In this document: positions 1 to 6,880 of the stretch, piece by piece | Layout: each line of letters opens with the position of its first letter | Numbering within the stretch: the first letter of the stretch is position 1 | Assembly (NCBI GenBank): GCA_001796525.1 | Contig: MGMT01000085.1 | Location: 1 to 12,638 of the forward strand | Direction of reading: 5' to 3' | Origin: Chloroflexi bacterium RBG_13_51_52 | GTDB taxonomy: Bacteria; Chloroflexota; Dehalococcoidia; Dehalococcoidales; RBG-16-60-22 | Length of the DNA: 12,638 bases | Notes under the pieces: generated by a model | Database searches by the model: none | Told to the model about the DNA's origin: nothing | The model's input: only the letters and a program-made list of their open reading frames with translations | Position numbers and translations under genes: made by a program

Positions 1-277
1 CTAAAGGATATCCCCAGGCCGACCAGAAGGTGCTGGAGGGCTTAAATCTTATCTTGTATTTGTTGCATAATTTGACGATAGCCTGGACCTCCTCGGTGCT
101 TCCAGGGAGAAGCACGGCTTCGCCGCGGGGGCTATATACCCGGTAATGAGGTCCCAAATGAATGGCGGTATGAGAAAGAGGATACCGGTAAGAGTCCAAC
201 AGGGCAGGGTCATCGGAGATATTTTGCGGGCCGACAATATTTTCAAATGCCTGGTATGCTTCTCTCGATAACGCCAT
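1..277 (-). CDS. FAD-binding oxidase (GlcD/VAO-type), N-terminal part, cut by window edge
   Basis: I translated this by hand from the ATG at 277-275. It gives 92 residues open to the window edge. The start is supported by a GAGGAGG ribosome binding site lying inside the last codons of the upstream iron-sulfur gene, whose TAA ends only 3 nt before this ATG, so the two are co-transcribed and probably translationally coupled. The layout matches the complete FAD oxidase at 1602-3065: an N-terminal 'DDPALLDSYR' segment (residues 22-31), then 'LPGSTEEVQAIVKLCNKY' (57-74), typical of the start of the FAD-binding PCMH domain, then a 'KPSSTFW' loop (79-85) where GlcD-like proteins bind the FAD pyrophosphate. 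Role by inference: flavin dehydrogenase subunit delivering electrons to the neighbouring iron-sulfur protein. The substrate is unknown, and the C-terminal substrate domain lies outside the window. Confidence 0.85.
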   Translation of the reverse strand, partial: MALSREAYQAFENIVGPQNISDDPALLDSYRYPLSHTAIHLGPHYRVYSPRGEAVLLPGSTEEVQAIVKLCNKYKIRFKPSSTFWSAWGYPL

Positions 278-280
278 TTT

Positions 281-1567
281 TTAACCCCTCCTCGGTTTCA
301 TCGCCTTTTTTACGAGGTCTACGATATCAAAAACCTGCATTTTATCGCCTGCCGCACCGATGGTGTCACTAAAGCTGCTCTCGCACCACGGGCAGGCGCT
401 TACAATGGCATCGGCGCCGGTTGATTTCGCCTCCTCAATCCGTTCCGTAGCCGTCCACTGGGAAAATTCGGGGTAGGCTTCTTTCACCCCGCCGCCGGCG
501 CCGCAGCACCAGGCGTACTCCCTGATTCTCTCCATTTCCACCAGTTCCAGGCCGGGGATACTCTTGAGCACATCTCTCGGAGGGTCGTAAATACCCCAGG
601 CTCCGTTGTACCTGGGTTTCTTTGGCTCATAGACCACTATTTGTCCTTTGACCTTCTTTTCTTTACCGTCCCAGGGGACATACGGCTCTCCCTGTCTGCC
701 CAGGTGGCAGGGGTCATGATAGGTAACCCTCATGGGGACTTTATTAGTAAGTTTGATTTTGCCTTCTTTAATAAGGCGGTCGAGATATTGCACGGTATGG
801 AAAATCTCAAACTTGGCGCCCAGAGGCGGGTAAAGACGATTAAAAGCATGGTAGCAGTCGGAACAGGAAGTGACCACCGTCTTAACCCCCGCCGATGTCC
901 ATGCCTGGTTGGCATTCTCGGCGAACTTGACGAATTCCCCTTTATAGCCCATGTCATAAGCCCGGCCGCCGCAGCAGGACTCGTCTTTCCCCATGATGCC
1001 GATATCTACCCCGGCATCTTTTAAAATAGTCACGGCAGCCCGCGCCGATCCTTGAAGCTTTTTATCGTAGCTGAAGCGACACCCCGCATGAAAGACTACC
1101 TGCGCCGGCTCGCTGGTGATACGCTTCACATCCAGCCCATCCGCCCAGTCGCCGCGTCCCGCCCTGGGTTCCATCATCATGTTGTCTTCTTTACGAAGAT
1201 GGTCGATAACCGCCATGTGCTGGGGAAGCAACTGGCCGTCTTCAACCAGCCTGAACCTTAATTCGTGCATCATCTCCAGAGGTTCGAGGTTATAGCGACA
1301 GATTTTATCGGAGACATCGCAGGAGCCGCAGGTTACGCATTTGTAAACTATATCCAGGACCCTGTCAGTATAGGTGCTCTGGCCGTTTATAAGCGAAAGC
1401 GCTACCGCGAAGCGACCGCGCGCCGAGTAGCTGTTGAAATTGTTATAGGCGATACTGGGACAGCCTTTAGCGAACCTCCAGCTTTTTACCTGGTCGAGCG
1501 GAATCCATTTGCAGTAGGAGCACTGGCTGCATCTCTCCATGTCGGGCTTATAGTCTTCTAACGCCAC
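281..1567 (-). CDS. HdrD/GlcF-like iron-sulfur protein with two CCG domains
   Basis: A 428-residue soluble electron-transfer protein. The N-terminal third carries two cysteine clusters of ferredoxin type: C13, C16, C19 and C36 followed by Pro, then C77, C80, C83 and C90. Two CCG (cysteine-rich) domains follow. The first has C163, C197-C198, C234 and C237; the second has C286, C353-C354, C391 and C394. In heterodisulfide reductase HdrB/HdrD such domains bind non-cubane [4Fe-4S] clusters; in GlcF and LutA-like proteins they pair with FAD oxidases. The start is GTG at 1567-1565 with an AGAAGG-type site upstream; ATG at codon 10 is the alternative but lacks a ribosome binding site. The gene sits between two FAD-oxidase genes (34 nt from one, 3 nt from the other), so it probably accepts electrons from one or both. 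BamD-like subunits of class II benzoyl-CoA reductase are distant relatives, but nothing here identifies that complex. Confidence 0.9.
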   Translation of the reverse strand: MALEDYKPDMERCSQCSYCKWIPLDQVKSWRFAKGCPSIAYNNFNSYSARGRFAVALSLINGQSTYTDRVLDIVYKCVTCGSCDVSDKICRYNLEPLEMMHELRFRLVEDGQLLPQHMAVIDHLRKEDNMMMEPRAGRGDWADGLDVKRITSEPAQVVFHAGCRFSYDKKLQGSARAAVTILKDAGVDIGIMGKDESCCGGRAYDMGYKGEFVKFAENANQAWTSAGVKTVVTSCSDCYHAFNRLYPPLGAKFEIFHTVQYLDRLIKEGKIKLTNKVPMRVTYHDPCHLGRQGEPYVPWDGKEKKVKGQIVVYEPKKPRYNGAWGIYDPPRDVLKSIPGLELVEMERIREYAWCCGAGGGVKEAYPEFSQWTATERIEEAKSTGADAIVSACPWCESSFSDTIGAAGDKMQVFDIVDLVKKAMKPRRG

Positions 1568-1601
1568 TTTCCAATGCCTTCTTTCTTCGTTTCTCCTGTG
1601 T

Positions 1602-3065
1602 TTAAAAGCACAGTTTACCAGGATTCATCACATTATTGGGGTCGAATATGCCCTTGATTTTCTTTAAAACGGCCACACTCTGCGTATCCTGTTTATATGC
1701 CATGTCCGCCCATATGCCGTAAGGTCGGGAATAAAAAGCTCCCTGTTTAAAAAATGCCTCACTGGCCTTGGTGAAAAGTTGCTGCATCCCAGTTGCTTCT
1801 TTGGTATTCTTAGGGTCGTAGGGGAGGATGAATTCACAATGGCAGTTGGCACCCTGGTGCAGCGGCTGAATATAAACACCTATATCCGTAATTGGATAGC
1901 TATCTGCTTTAGCGAGAGAGTTCATCGAACTGACGAACTCCGGCGTCCTGTTGAGGGTGGTCAGGAAGAAGATGTCCTGGAATCCCCCTTTATAGTCGAG
2001 TTTCCAGTATGGTTCTTTCGATGTATTGAGTAAAGCTCTTAATACCTCATCGCTTTTTGCCCCGGGTATTGTTGTCGCCATTCGCAGGCCGAATTTCCGG
2101 GCGATGTCCGAGATGTCTTTCTCCTGATATTCGACCCTTTCCCTAGGCAATATATTGCGCCCGGCGATACCAACCAATGCCGCCCAGGGCGGGAGCTCCG
2201 CCATCAGCTTTTTAATTCGGCCGGGCCCGTCTCCGAGAATAGCCGCGAGACTGGCGTTGTTTAGTATAAGAAGCTCATCGGCATATCTGAACTTAAGAAT
2301 CTGGTACATAAAATCAATCAGGTCGTCCAGCTTCTGGGCAGGCACGAAGAAAAGCTTATGGAGCTCGGGCAATACCTCGCATTTTACCGAAACCCAGGTC
2401 ACGATGCCCAGACTCCCCTGCGAGCCGGAAACAAACCTGTAAAAATCATGCTGCCCCGGGCCCGTGGGGCTCATGGCAGCCTGCTTTCTCTCCCAAGCGC
2501 CTTCCATGGAGGTCCAGTTGCCGGCGTCTCCGGTTACCAGTTTCTGGCCGTCTCCCCAGACTATTTCGGTGCATCGCAACGGCTCCAGTGACGACCATTG
2601 CAACCGGGGAATCAATGAAGGCTCTCTTCCTAATAGACTTGCCGCCACTGACTTGTTGGAACGCGGAAGTAATGGTGTCGTCAGCCTCATGCCCTGCTTG
2701 GCCAGTTCAGACTGAATTTCCGGATAGGTTACTCCTGCCTCAAACATGGCGACCCTGTTCCTGCGGTCGACTCTGAAAATCCGCTTCAAGCCGCTCAAAT
2801 CCACCACAACCGCTCCCGACACGCCGGGAACAGTATCACCGTGGAAGTGCGGCGGGCCAGAGCTTACCGGCACCAGCGGTGTCTTTGTCTGGTTTGCCCA
2901 CCTGACTATCTCCTGGACTTCATCAATCTTTTCGGGCTTGATTACAGCATTGGGTTTGACAGGTTTGATATAGCTTATATCCCTGGAATAATCATCGAGA
3001 ATTGCGGGGTCATTGAAAATACAATCTGGACTTACAATACCGGCTAATCCTTCTTTTAAAACCAT
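1602..3065 (-). CDS. FAD-binding oxidoreductase (GlcD/VAO-PCMH superfamily)
   Basis: A complete 487-residue flavoprotein. The FAD-binding PCMH domain covers roughly residues 35-235, with 'VPVSSGPPHFHGDTVPG' (65-81) at the pyrophosphate-binding loop and the conserved 'GSQGSLGIVT' strand at 214-223. The C-terminal substrate domain ends in 'DPNNVMNPGKLCF', the usual tail of GlcD and 4-cresol/vanillyl-alcohol oxidase relatives. There are no membrane segments or signal peptide, so it is cytoplasmic. The ATG at 3065 is preceded by AGAAGG lying unusually close to the start, so initiation may be weak. It is first in a probable three-gene operon with the CCG iron-sulfur protein and a second FAD oxidase, and has a good promoter 150 nt upstream. 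The family oxidises alpha-hydroxy acids, alkylphenols or related alcohols; I cannot tell which. The His-Pro-rich FAD loop differs from the usual Gly-rich form. Confidence 0.9.
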   Translation of the reverse strand: MVLKEGLAGIVSPDCIFNDPAILDDYSRDISYIKPVKPNAVIKPEKIDEVQEIVRWANQTKTPLVPVSSGPPHFHGDTVPGVSGAVVVDLSGLKRIFRVDRRNRVAMFEAGVTYPEIQSELAKQGMRLTTPLLPRSNKSVAASLLGREPSLIPRLQWSSLEPLRCTEIVWGDGQKLVTGDAGNWTSMEGAWERKQAAMSPTGPGQHDFYRFVSGSQGSLGIVTWVSVKCEVLPELHKLFFVPAQKLDDLIDFMYQILKFRYADELLILNNASLAAILGDGPGRIKKLMAELPPWAALVGIAGRNILPRERVEYQEKDISDIARKFGLRMATTIPGAKSDEVLRALLNTSKEPYWKLDYKGGFQDIFFLTTLNRTPEFVSSMNSLAKADSYPITDIGVYIQPLHQGANCHCEFILPYDPKNTKEATGMQQLFTKASEAFFKQGAFYSRPYGIWADMAYKQDTQSVAVLKKIKGIFDPNNVMNPGKLCF

Positions 3066-3133
3066 CCTTCTCTCTCGCCTGCCCCTTTAATAAATTTTAA
3101 CGCCTTATTCCTAGGTTTCATCCTTCATGCGAC

Positions 3134-3152
3134 ACGTGATTTTTTATCACGT
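3134..3152. promoter_or_regulatory. Perfect inverted repeat in the leader of the FAD oxidase operon
   Basis: ACGTGAT-TTTTT-ATCACGT is a 7-bp perfect inverted repeat with a 5-nt centre. It lies in the predicted leader, about 70-85 nt after the predicted transcription start and about 70 nt before the ATG. No U-tract follows on either strand, so it is not a standard terminator. It could be a dimeric-regulator operator or a leader hairpin. The half-sites resemble CRP/FNR-family GTGA/TCAC but with a 7-nt gap rather than the usual 6. Confidence 0.4.
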
Positions 3153-3224
3153 TTATTCATCGTCAGTAGTCTATTTGGAATGCGACTAAAGGATTTGAGT
3201 TCCTTTCGGACAAACCTCTGGACG

Positions 3225-3254
3225 ATTGTACATGTATATATTAATATTTGTCAA
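3225..3254 (-). promoter_or_regulatory. Sigma-70-type promoter for the FAD oxidase/iron-sulfur operon
   Basis: On the minus strand a perfect -35 TTGACA (3254-3249) is followed after 18 nt by TACAAT (3230-3225), one mismatch from consensus. Transcription would begin near 3218, giving a leader of about 150 nt before the ATG at 3065. It lies 60-90 nt past the end of the UbiD-like gene, so the oxidase operon can be expressed separately from it. Confidence 0.6.
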
Positions 3255-3315
3255 TTAATTTTCAAGCTGCCTCCGATTTAAAGAGGCTTCAAAATCCCCT
3301 TTCCTACCCCGCTAT

Positions 3316-4770
3316 TCATAAGTCATATTCCCGCCATCTCTTTTCCACCAGCTTCTCGGTCTCCGGTCTCGAATAGTGGCAATTCGGCGGGAACCTTTGA
3401 TTACCCCACTCGGCGCGCGGGGGGTGCATTTCCCAGTCTATCGTGGCATCGATAAGCAGTTTGCTGGCAATAGCCGCCCCGTATTCGAGCTCCGCCCTTG
3501 CGTCATAAGGCAGACTCACGTCGATAGGCGACCCCATGTAAAGGGGATAAATCACCAGGTCGCGGTTGAAATTAACCCTGCTGTGCATGGCACCAAAAAG
3601 TGCATTGGGATTGCGGATATCCACATCCTCTTCGACGACGATAATAATATTGAAAGGATGACCGGCGAATTTGGAGCCCCACATTGCGGCGGCTATTTGC
3701 CGCGGCTGCCCCTGATACGTTTTATGGATTTTTACGGCGGTTATCGGCCCTGACGCAACATCGATTATTCCGGGAATTTCGGCGGCTTCCAGGATATTCC
3801 AAAGTACCACCGACATCATGGTACTAACCGATGACCTTATCTCGGTAATCCCTTCTTTAGTGCCCACCAGAGAGCCCCGGTAAATGGGGTCATTCCTGTG
3901 GGTGATACAAGTTATTTCCACTACCGGCCTTTTTCTCGCCTCTCCGTAATATCCCGACCCTTCTCCGAAAGGCCCCTCGATTTCATAGGTGCTCGGGTCC
4001 GGGGACATAAAACCTTCCACCACTATCTCGGCGGCAGCAGGCACCTCGATATCGGACGTCTCACACTTAACAAGCTCCACAGGCTCCTGTCTCAATGCTC
4101 CCGCCAGTTCATACTCGGGCCCGATAACCGGACTGCCGGCTACGACAATCAAGGTGGGGTCGTACCCATACACAAAGGCAACAGGCATTGGTTTCCCCAT
4201 TTCCTTGTATTTGGTATAAGTGATACCCCAGTCCTTCATCGGCATTAACAACACGCCTATCTTATTCTTGCTCAATATAGTCCCCCGGTATACACCGGCA
4301 TTATTCTGCCCGGTATCGGGGTCCCTGGTGACGGTGGCGTTGAACGTATTGATATAGCGTCCGTTGTCCAGCGGGTGCCACTTGGGGACCGGAATTTGAA
4401 AAAGGTCTACATCTTTACCCTTGATGATGTTTTCCTTGACCGGTCCTGTTTTGACCTTCACTGTCTTCAGCGGCTTCTTCATCCTCTCTCTAATCGTTTT
4501 AACAGTCTCCAGAGGGGACGTGTCTCTAGGCAAGCCAAGCATGACGTTGACACGGGCGCGGGTCCCCAAGCCGTTGGTAAACAGCTTTTTCGACCATGTC
4601 TTTTCATGGCCCTTGATATTCTCAAAAAGAAGCGCCGGACCTTCCTTTACATATACCTTTCTAATAATTTGAGATATTTCATCATCCCAATCTACCTTCG
4701 CTCTAACCCTCTTCAAATCACCCTCGGCTTCAAGCTGTGCCATCCATTTTCGCAAGTCCCTATCTGGCAT
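3316..4770 (-). CDS. UbiD-family decarboxylase-like protein (prenylated-FMN dependent)
   Basis: A 484-residue full-length UbiD-family protein. The family uses prenylated FMN, made by UbiX, for reversible decarboxylation of aromatic or alpha,beta-unsaturated acids. Visible hallmarks are 'NNAGVYR' (156-162), aligning with N168 and R173 of fungal Fdc1; 'PEYELAGAL' (218-226), carrying the likely metal-binding Glu at E219; 'VPAAAEIVVEG' (243-253); and 'EGPFGEGSGYYG' (265-276), whose E265 and E270 match the catalytic acid pair. The usual metal-ligand His after the R motif is absent: the segment reads 'MPMKDWG' (176-182). The ATG at 4770 has AGGAGG at 4783-4778, seven nt away. No ubiX lies in the window. 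The next genes downstream are an FAD oxidase/iron-sulfur set, so it may decarboxylate or carboxylate an aromatic acid feeding or following that oxidation. It is not assignable to ubiquinone synthesis. Confidence 0.92.
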   Translation of the reverse strand: MPDRDLRKWMAQLEAEGDLKRVRAKVDWDDEISQIIRKVYVKEGPALLFENIKGHEKTWSKKLFTNGLGTRARVNVMLGLPRDTSPLETVKTIRERMKKPLKTVKVKTGPVKENIIKGKDVDLFQIPVPKWHPLDNGRYINTFNATVTRDPDTGQNNAGVYRGTILSKNKIGVLLMPMKDWGITYTKYKEMGKPMPVAFVYGYDPTLIVVAGSPVIGPEYELAGALRQEPVELVKCETSDIEVPAAAEIVVEGFMSPDPSTYEIEGPFGEGSGYYGEARKRPVVEITCITHRNDPIYRGSLVGTKEGITEIRSSVSTMMSVVLWNILEAAEIPGIIDVASGPITAVKIHKTYQGQPRQIAAAMWGSKFAGHPFNIIIVVEEDVDIRNPNALFGAMHSRVNFNRDLVIYPLYMGSPIDVSLPYDARAELEYGAAIASKLLIDATIDWEMHPPRAEWGNQRFPPNCHYSRPETEKLVEKRWREYDL

Positions 4771-4890
4771 TTATTAACCTCCTGATGTAATAAATATTGA
4801 GATAATATCAATCGATGCAAAAGACCGTAAAGTTTTTCGCACTCCCAACCATTGTACCATCTTGCTTCTCTTTTTGGTAGAAAAAGGTAA

Positions 4891-4920
4891 TATATATAAA
4901 ATACTGATACCATCATTCAA
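4891..4920 (-). promoter_or_regulatory. Possible promoter for the UbiD-like gene
   Basis: On the minus strand TTGAAT (4920-4915) and TATATA (4896-4891) are 18 nt apart, each with four of six consensus bases. Transcription would start near 4884, giving a leader of about 115 nt. The region is AT-rich, so chance matches are likely. Confidence 0.3.
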
Positions 4921-5065
4921 TTTATTGTGTGTTGATGGCTATTATCCCTCTTTTCTCTTTCTGGAATTCTACTCTCCAGATATCTTCAACAGGATAGAAC
5001 TCCTATTTTATAGCTTTATTCGTAAATAAAATGGTGTCCGCCTCATATAGTTGCAGAATACATAG

Positions 5066-5094
5066 TTGACAATTGGAGAAATGTAAAATATATT
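5066..5094 (+). promoter_or_regulatory. Sigma-70-type promoter for the ABC transporter operon
   Basis: A perfect TTGACA (5066-5071), a 17-nt spacer and TATATT (5089-5094, five of six). The predicted start near 5101 gives a leader of about 160 nt before the GTG at 5264. An imperfect palindrome around GTATAC (about 5095-5106) overlaps the start site and could bind a regulator. Confidence 0.65.
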
Positions 5095-5192
5095 ATAGTA
5101 TACGCTATGTATTCCTTAAACAAATACACCTGAAAATACGAATGATTCTATCTGTGTTCATGGAATAATACGGAGAAAACTTGGAATTTAAT

Positions 5193-5225
5193 CTGATTAA
5201 GGAGGTGATAATAAGTAATAATCAG
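5193..5225 (+). promoter_or_regulatory. Leader hairpin displaying a Shine-Dalgarno sequence with no start codon
   Basis: CTGATTA (5193-5199) pairs perfectly with TAATCAG (5219-5225). The 19-nt loop carries AGGAGGTGAT, close to a full complement of the 16S rRNA 3' end. No ATG, GTG or TTG follows at a usable distance; the only nearby GTG lies within the site itself. The true ribosome binding site of the gene is a second AGGAGGTGA at 5252-5260. This resembles the stabilising 'STAB-SD' of Bacillus cry3A leaders, where a bound 30S subunit protects the mRNA. Confidence 0.5.
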
Positions 5226-5263
5226 TCTAGTAATTTTTTCAAATAGTTAAGAGGAGGTGAGAG

Positions 5264-6868
5264 GTGAAAAAACTCTTTCTTATCTCGTTAATGGTATTAA
5301 TTACAGTTAGTCTATTATTAAGCAGTTGCGGTGGAGAAACAACCACCCCGGCAACAACTACCACGAAACCACCCACAACCACACCAACCGCGACCACCCC
5401 AACCACGCCAGCGCTGACTGGTACATTGCGCGCCACAGTTCCCTCCTGGATAGAAACTACGGACCCGAACCTCCAGACTACCTTTGAATACGCTCTATAC
5501 GAACACCTGGTAACTATTGACGAGGAGAGTAACTACGTTGGCGAGCTGGCCGAAAGCTGGTCAGTGAGCGACGACGGATTGGTCTGGACTTTCAACATCC
5601 GGAAAGGTATAAAATTCCACAATGGCGACGCGTTTACTTCCGCCGATGTCAAATTCAGCCTGGAACGCATCCAGGCGGAAGGCTCGATGTCACCATGGAA
5701 ACCCGAGTATAGCGCCACCATCGACCACGTCGTGGCCCCGGACGATTATACGGTAGAAATTTATTGTAAAAAGGTGAACTTCCAGTTCTATACCTCTATC
5801 TGGGGGTGCCCTATCCTGCCAAAGAACTATATTGAGCAGAATGGAGATACATATTTCAACGAGCATCCCATAGGGTCATCACCGTGGAAGTTCGTCAAGC
5901 TTACTCCGGGCGTTAGCATCGAGTTCGACGCGGTGCCGGACCACTGGCGCATCACGCCGCAATGGGCACACTTGATAGTTGAGCTGGTGCCGGAATCAAG
6001 TACCGCCCTGGCAAAGCTAAGGCAAGGCGAGACTGACATCGTCGCGGTTAACATGGACGAAGCCCTCGAGGTGCAGGGTGAAGGTTACGAACTGCGAATC
6101 CTGGGACGCCCTACCGTGCCGGTATTATGTATGTTGAATACATGGGCTTCCACAGGGCCGATATCGGATGTACGGGTTCGCGAAGCCCTTTCGCTCGCCA
6201 TAAACCGCCCGGAAATTGCTAGTACATTCTTCAACGGTTTAGCCGAACCGGGAGGCATACTCTGGACAGCCCCAACAAGCTGGGGGTACGACCCGGCCTG
6301 GACAACCGGCGACTATTTCAAGTACGACCGCACAAAAGCCAAGGCGTTGCTAGCGGAAGCCGGATACCCGGACAGCTTCGAGGACCCGGTAGTTACTCTA
6401 TACTCGATGTCTTACATGCCCTGGCTTCCCGATTTGAATCAAATCATATCGGGCTATTGGGAAGCTGTCGGCGTACAGACTAAAATAGAGACGATAGAAT
6501 TCGGGCAATTGAGAGGGATGATGTACGTTCAAGACCCTGCCATGACCGGGAAGGTTGCTATCTGGAATATGCCGACCTCGCAGGTCAGCGTCGCGTTCCT
6601 CAAGAGCGCCATTCATACGACAGGCAACTGGCAACTGCTGCATGATGCAGCATTTGATACCCTCTGGGAGAGTATCACCCAGACCCCGGACCAGGCCACG
6701 CAGTTAGCTCTTTTCCAGCAGACTGTCGAATACATGCTCGACCAATATATTGCCCCTGGTATCGTGAACATATACAGCTATTATGCTGTTAGCTCTGACA
6801 TCGGCGATTGGACGCTGCGCTTCCAGTATGATTTATGGGGCGGTTTCGCAGGTATCCAAAGGAAGTAA
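5264..6868 (+). CDS. ABC transporter solute-binding lipoprotein, family 5 (peptide/nickel type)
   Basis: A 534-residue extracytoplasmic binding protein. Residues 1-22 form a lipoprotein signal peptide with lipobox L19-S-S-C22. A Thr/Pro-rich linker (about 25-51) holds the domain away from the membrane. The mature domain carries the SBP_bac_5 signature around 107-136, including 'WTFNIRKGIKFHNGDAF', and ends normally, so the length is typical of the family. The start is GTG at 5264, fixed by AGGAGG at 5252-5257 six nt upstream. It is first in an operon with two permeases, with a 237-nt structured gap after it, which fits the higher protein demand for a binding protein. The family binds oligopeptides, nickel chelates, sugars and other small molecules; the ligand cannot be read from sequence. 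The Thr/Pro linker is seen in many lipoproteins of Gram-positive or monoderm-like bacteria. Confidence 0.93.
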   Translation: MKKLFLISLMVLITVSLLLSSCGGETTTPATTTTKPPTTTPTATTPTTPALTGTLRATVPSWIETTDPNLQTTFEYALYEHLVTIDEESNYVGELAESWSVSDDGLVWTFNIRKGIKFHNGDAFTSADVKFSLERIQAEGSMSPWKPEYSATIDHVVAPDDYTVEIYCKKVNFQFYTSIWGCPILPKNYIEQNGDTYFNEHPIGSSPWKFVKLTPGVSIEFDAVPDHWRITPQWAHLIVELVPESSTALAKLRQGETDIVAVNMDEALEVQGEGYELRILGRPTVPVLCMLNTWASTGPISDVRVREALSLAINRPEIASTFFNGLAEPGGILWTAPTSWGYDPAWTTGDYFKYDRTKAKALLAEAGYPDSFEDPVVTLYSMSYMPWLPDLNQIISGYWEAVGVQTKIETIEFGQLRGMMYVQDPAMTGKVAIWNMPTSQVSVAFLKSAIHTTGNWQLLHDAAFDTLWESITQTPDQATQLALFQQTVEYMLDQYIAPGIVNIYSYYAVSSDIGDWTLRFQYDLWGGFAGIQRK

Positions 6869-6880
6869 AATAAATTAATA

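Larger units (their letters stand above)
4771..5263. other. Divergent regulatory region between the UbiD-like gene and the transporter operon
   Basis: This AT-rich 493-nt stretch has no convincing gene. It holds a strong plus-strand promoter (5066-5094), a weaker minus-strand candidate (4891-4920), an inverted repeat GGAATTCTA (4963-4971)/TAGAACTCC (4995-5003), and the Shine-Dalgarno-bearing hairpin at 5193-5225. Both flanking operons start here, so shared regulation is possible. Confidence 0.7.

Noticed and set aside
49..246. A 65-residue minus-strand open frame at the left edge
   Set aside because: It is a shifted frame of the truncated FAD oxidase that starts at 277 with a strong ribosome binding site.
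641..1024. A 127-codon open frame on the plus strand over the iron-sulfur gene, with further plus-strand frames at 1052-1261 and 1265-1561
   Set aside because: They are antisense to a gene with clear CCG motifs, have no ribosome binding site and give no recognisable protein pattern.
3116..3164. Eleven-codon leader peptide in the FAD oxidase operon leader (ATG near 3160)
   Set aside because: There is no ribosome binding site, and the coding pattern simply follows the ACGTGAT palindrome.
3269..3287. Terminator after the UbiD-like gene (GCCTC/GAGGC stem)
   Set aside because: The stem is only 5 bp with a 9-nt loop, and no U-tract follows on the minus strand.
4713..4916. A minus-strand open frame overlapping the start of the UbiD-like gene
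   Set aside because: It overlaps the UbiD-like start out of frame, lacks a ribosome binding site and reads as non-coding AT-rich sequence.
5339..5410. ACC/ACA-rich tract in the binding-protein gene as a DNA repeat
   Set aside because: It simply encodes the Thr/Pro lipoprotein linker and shows no regular repeat unit.
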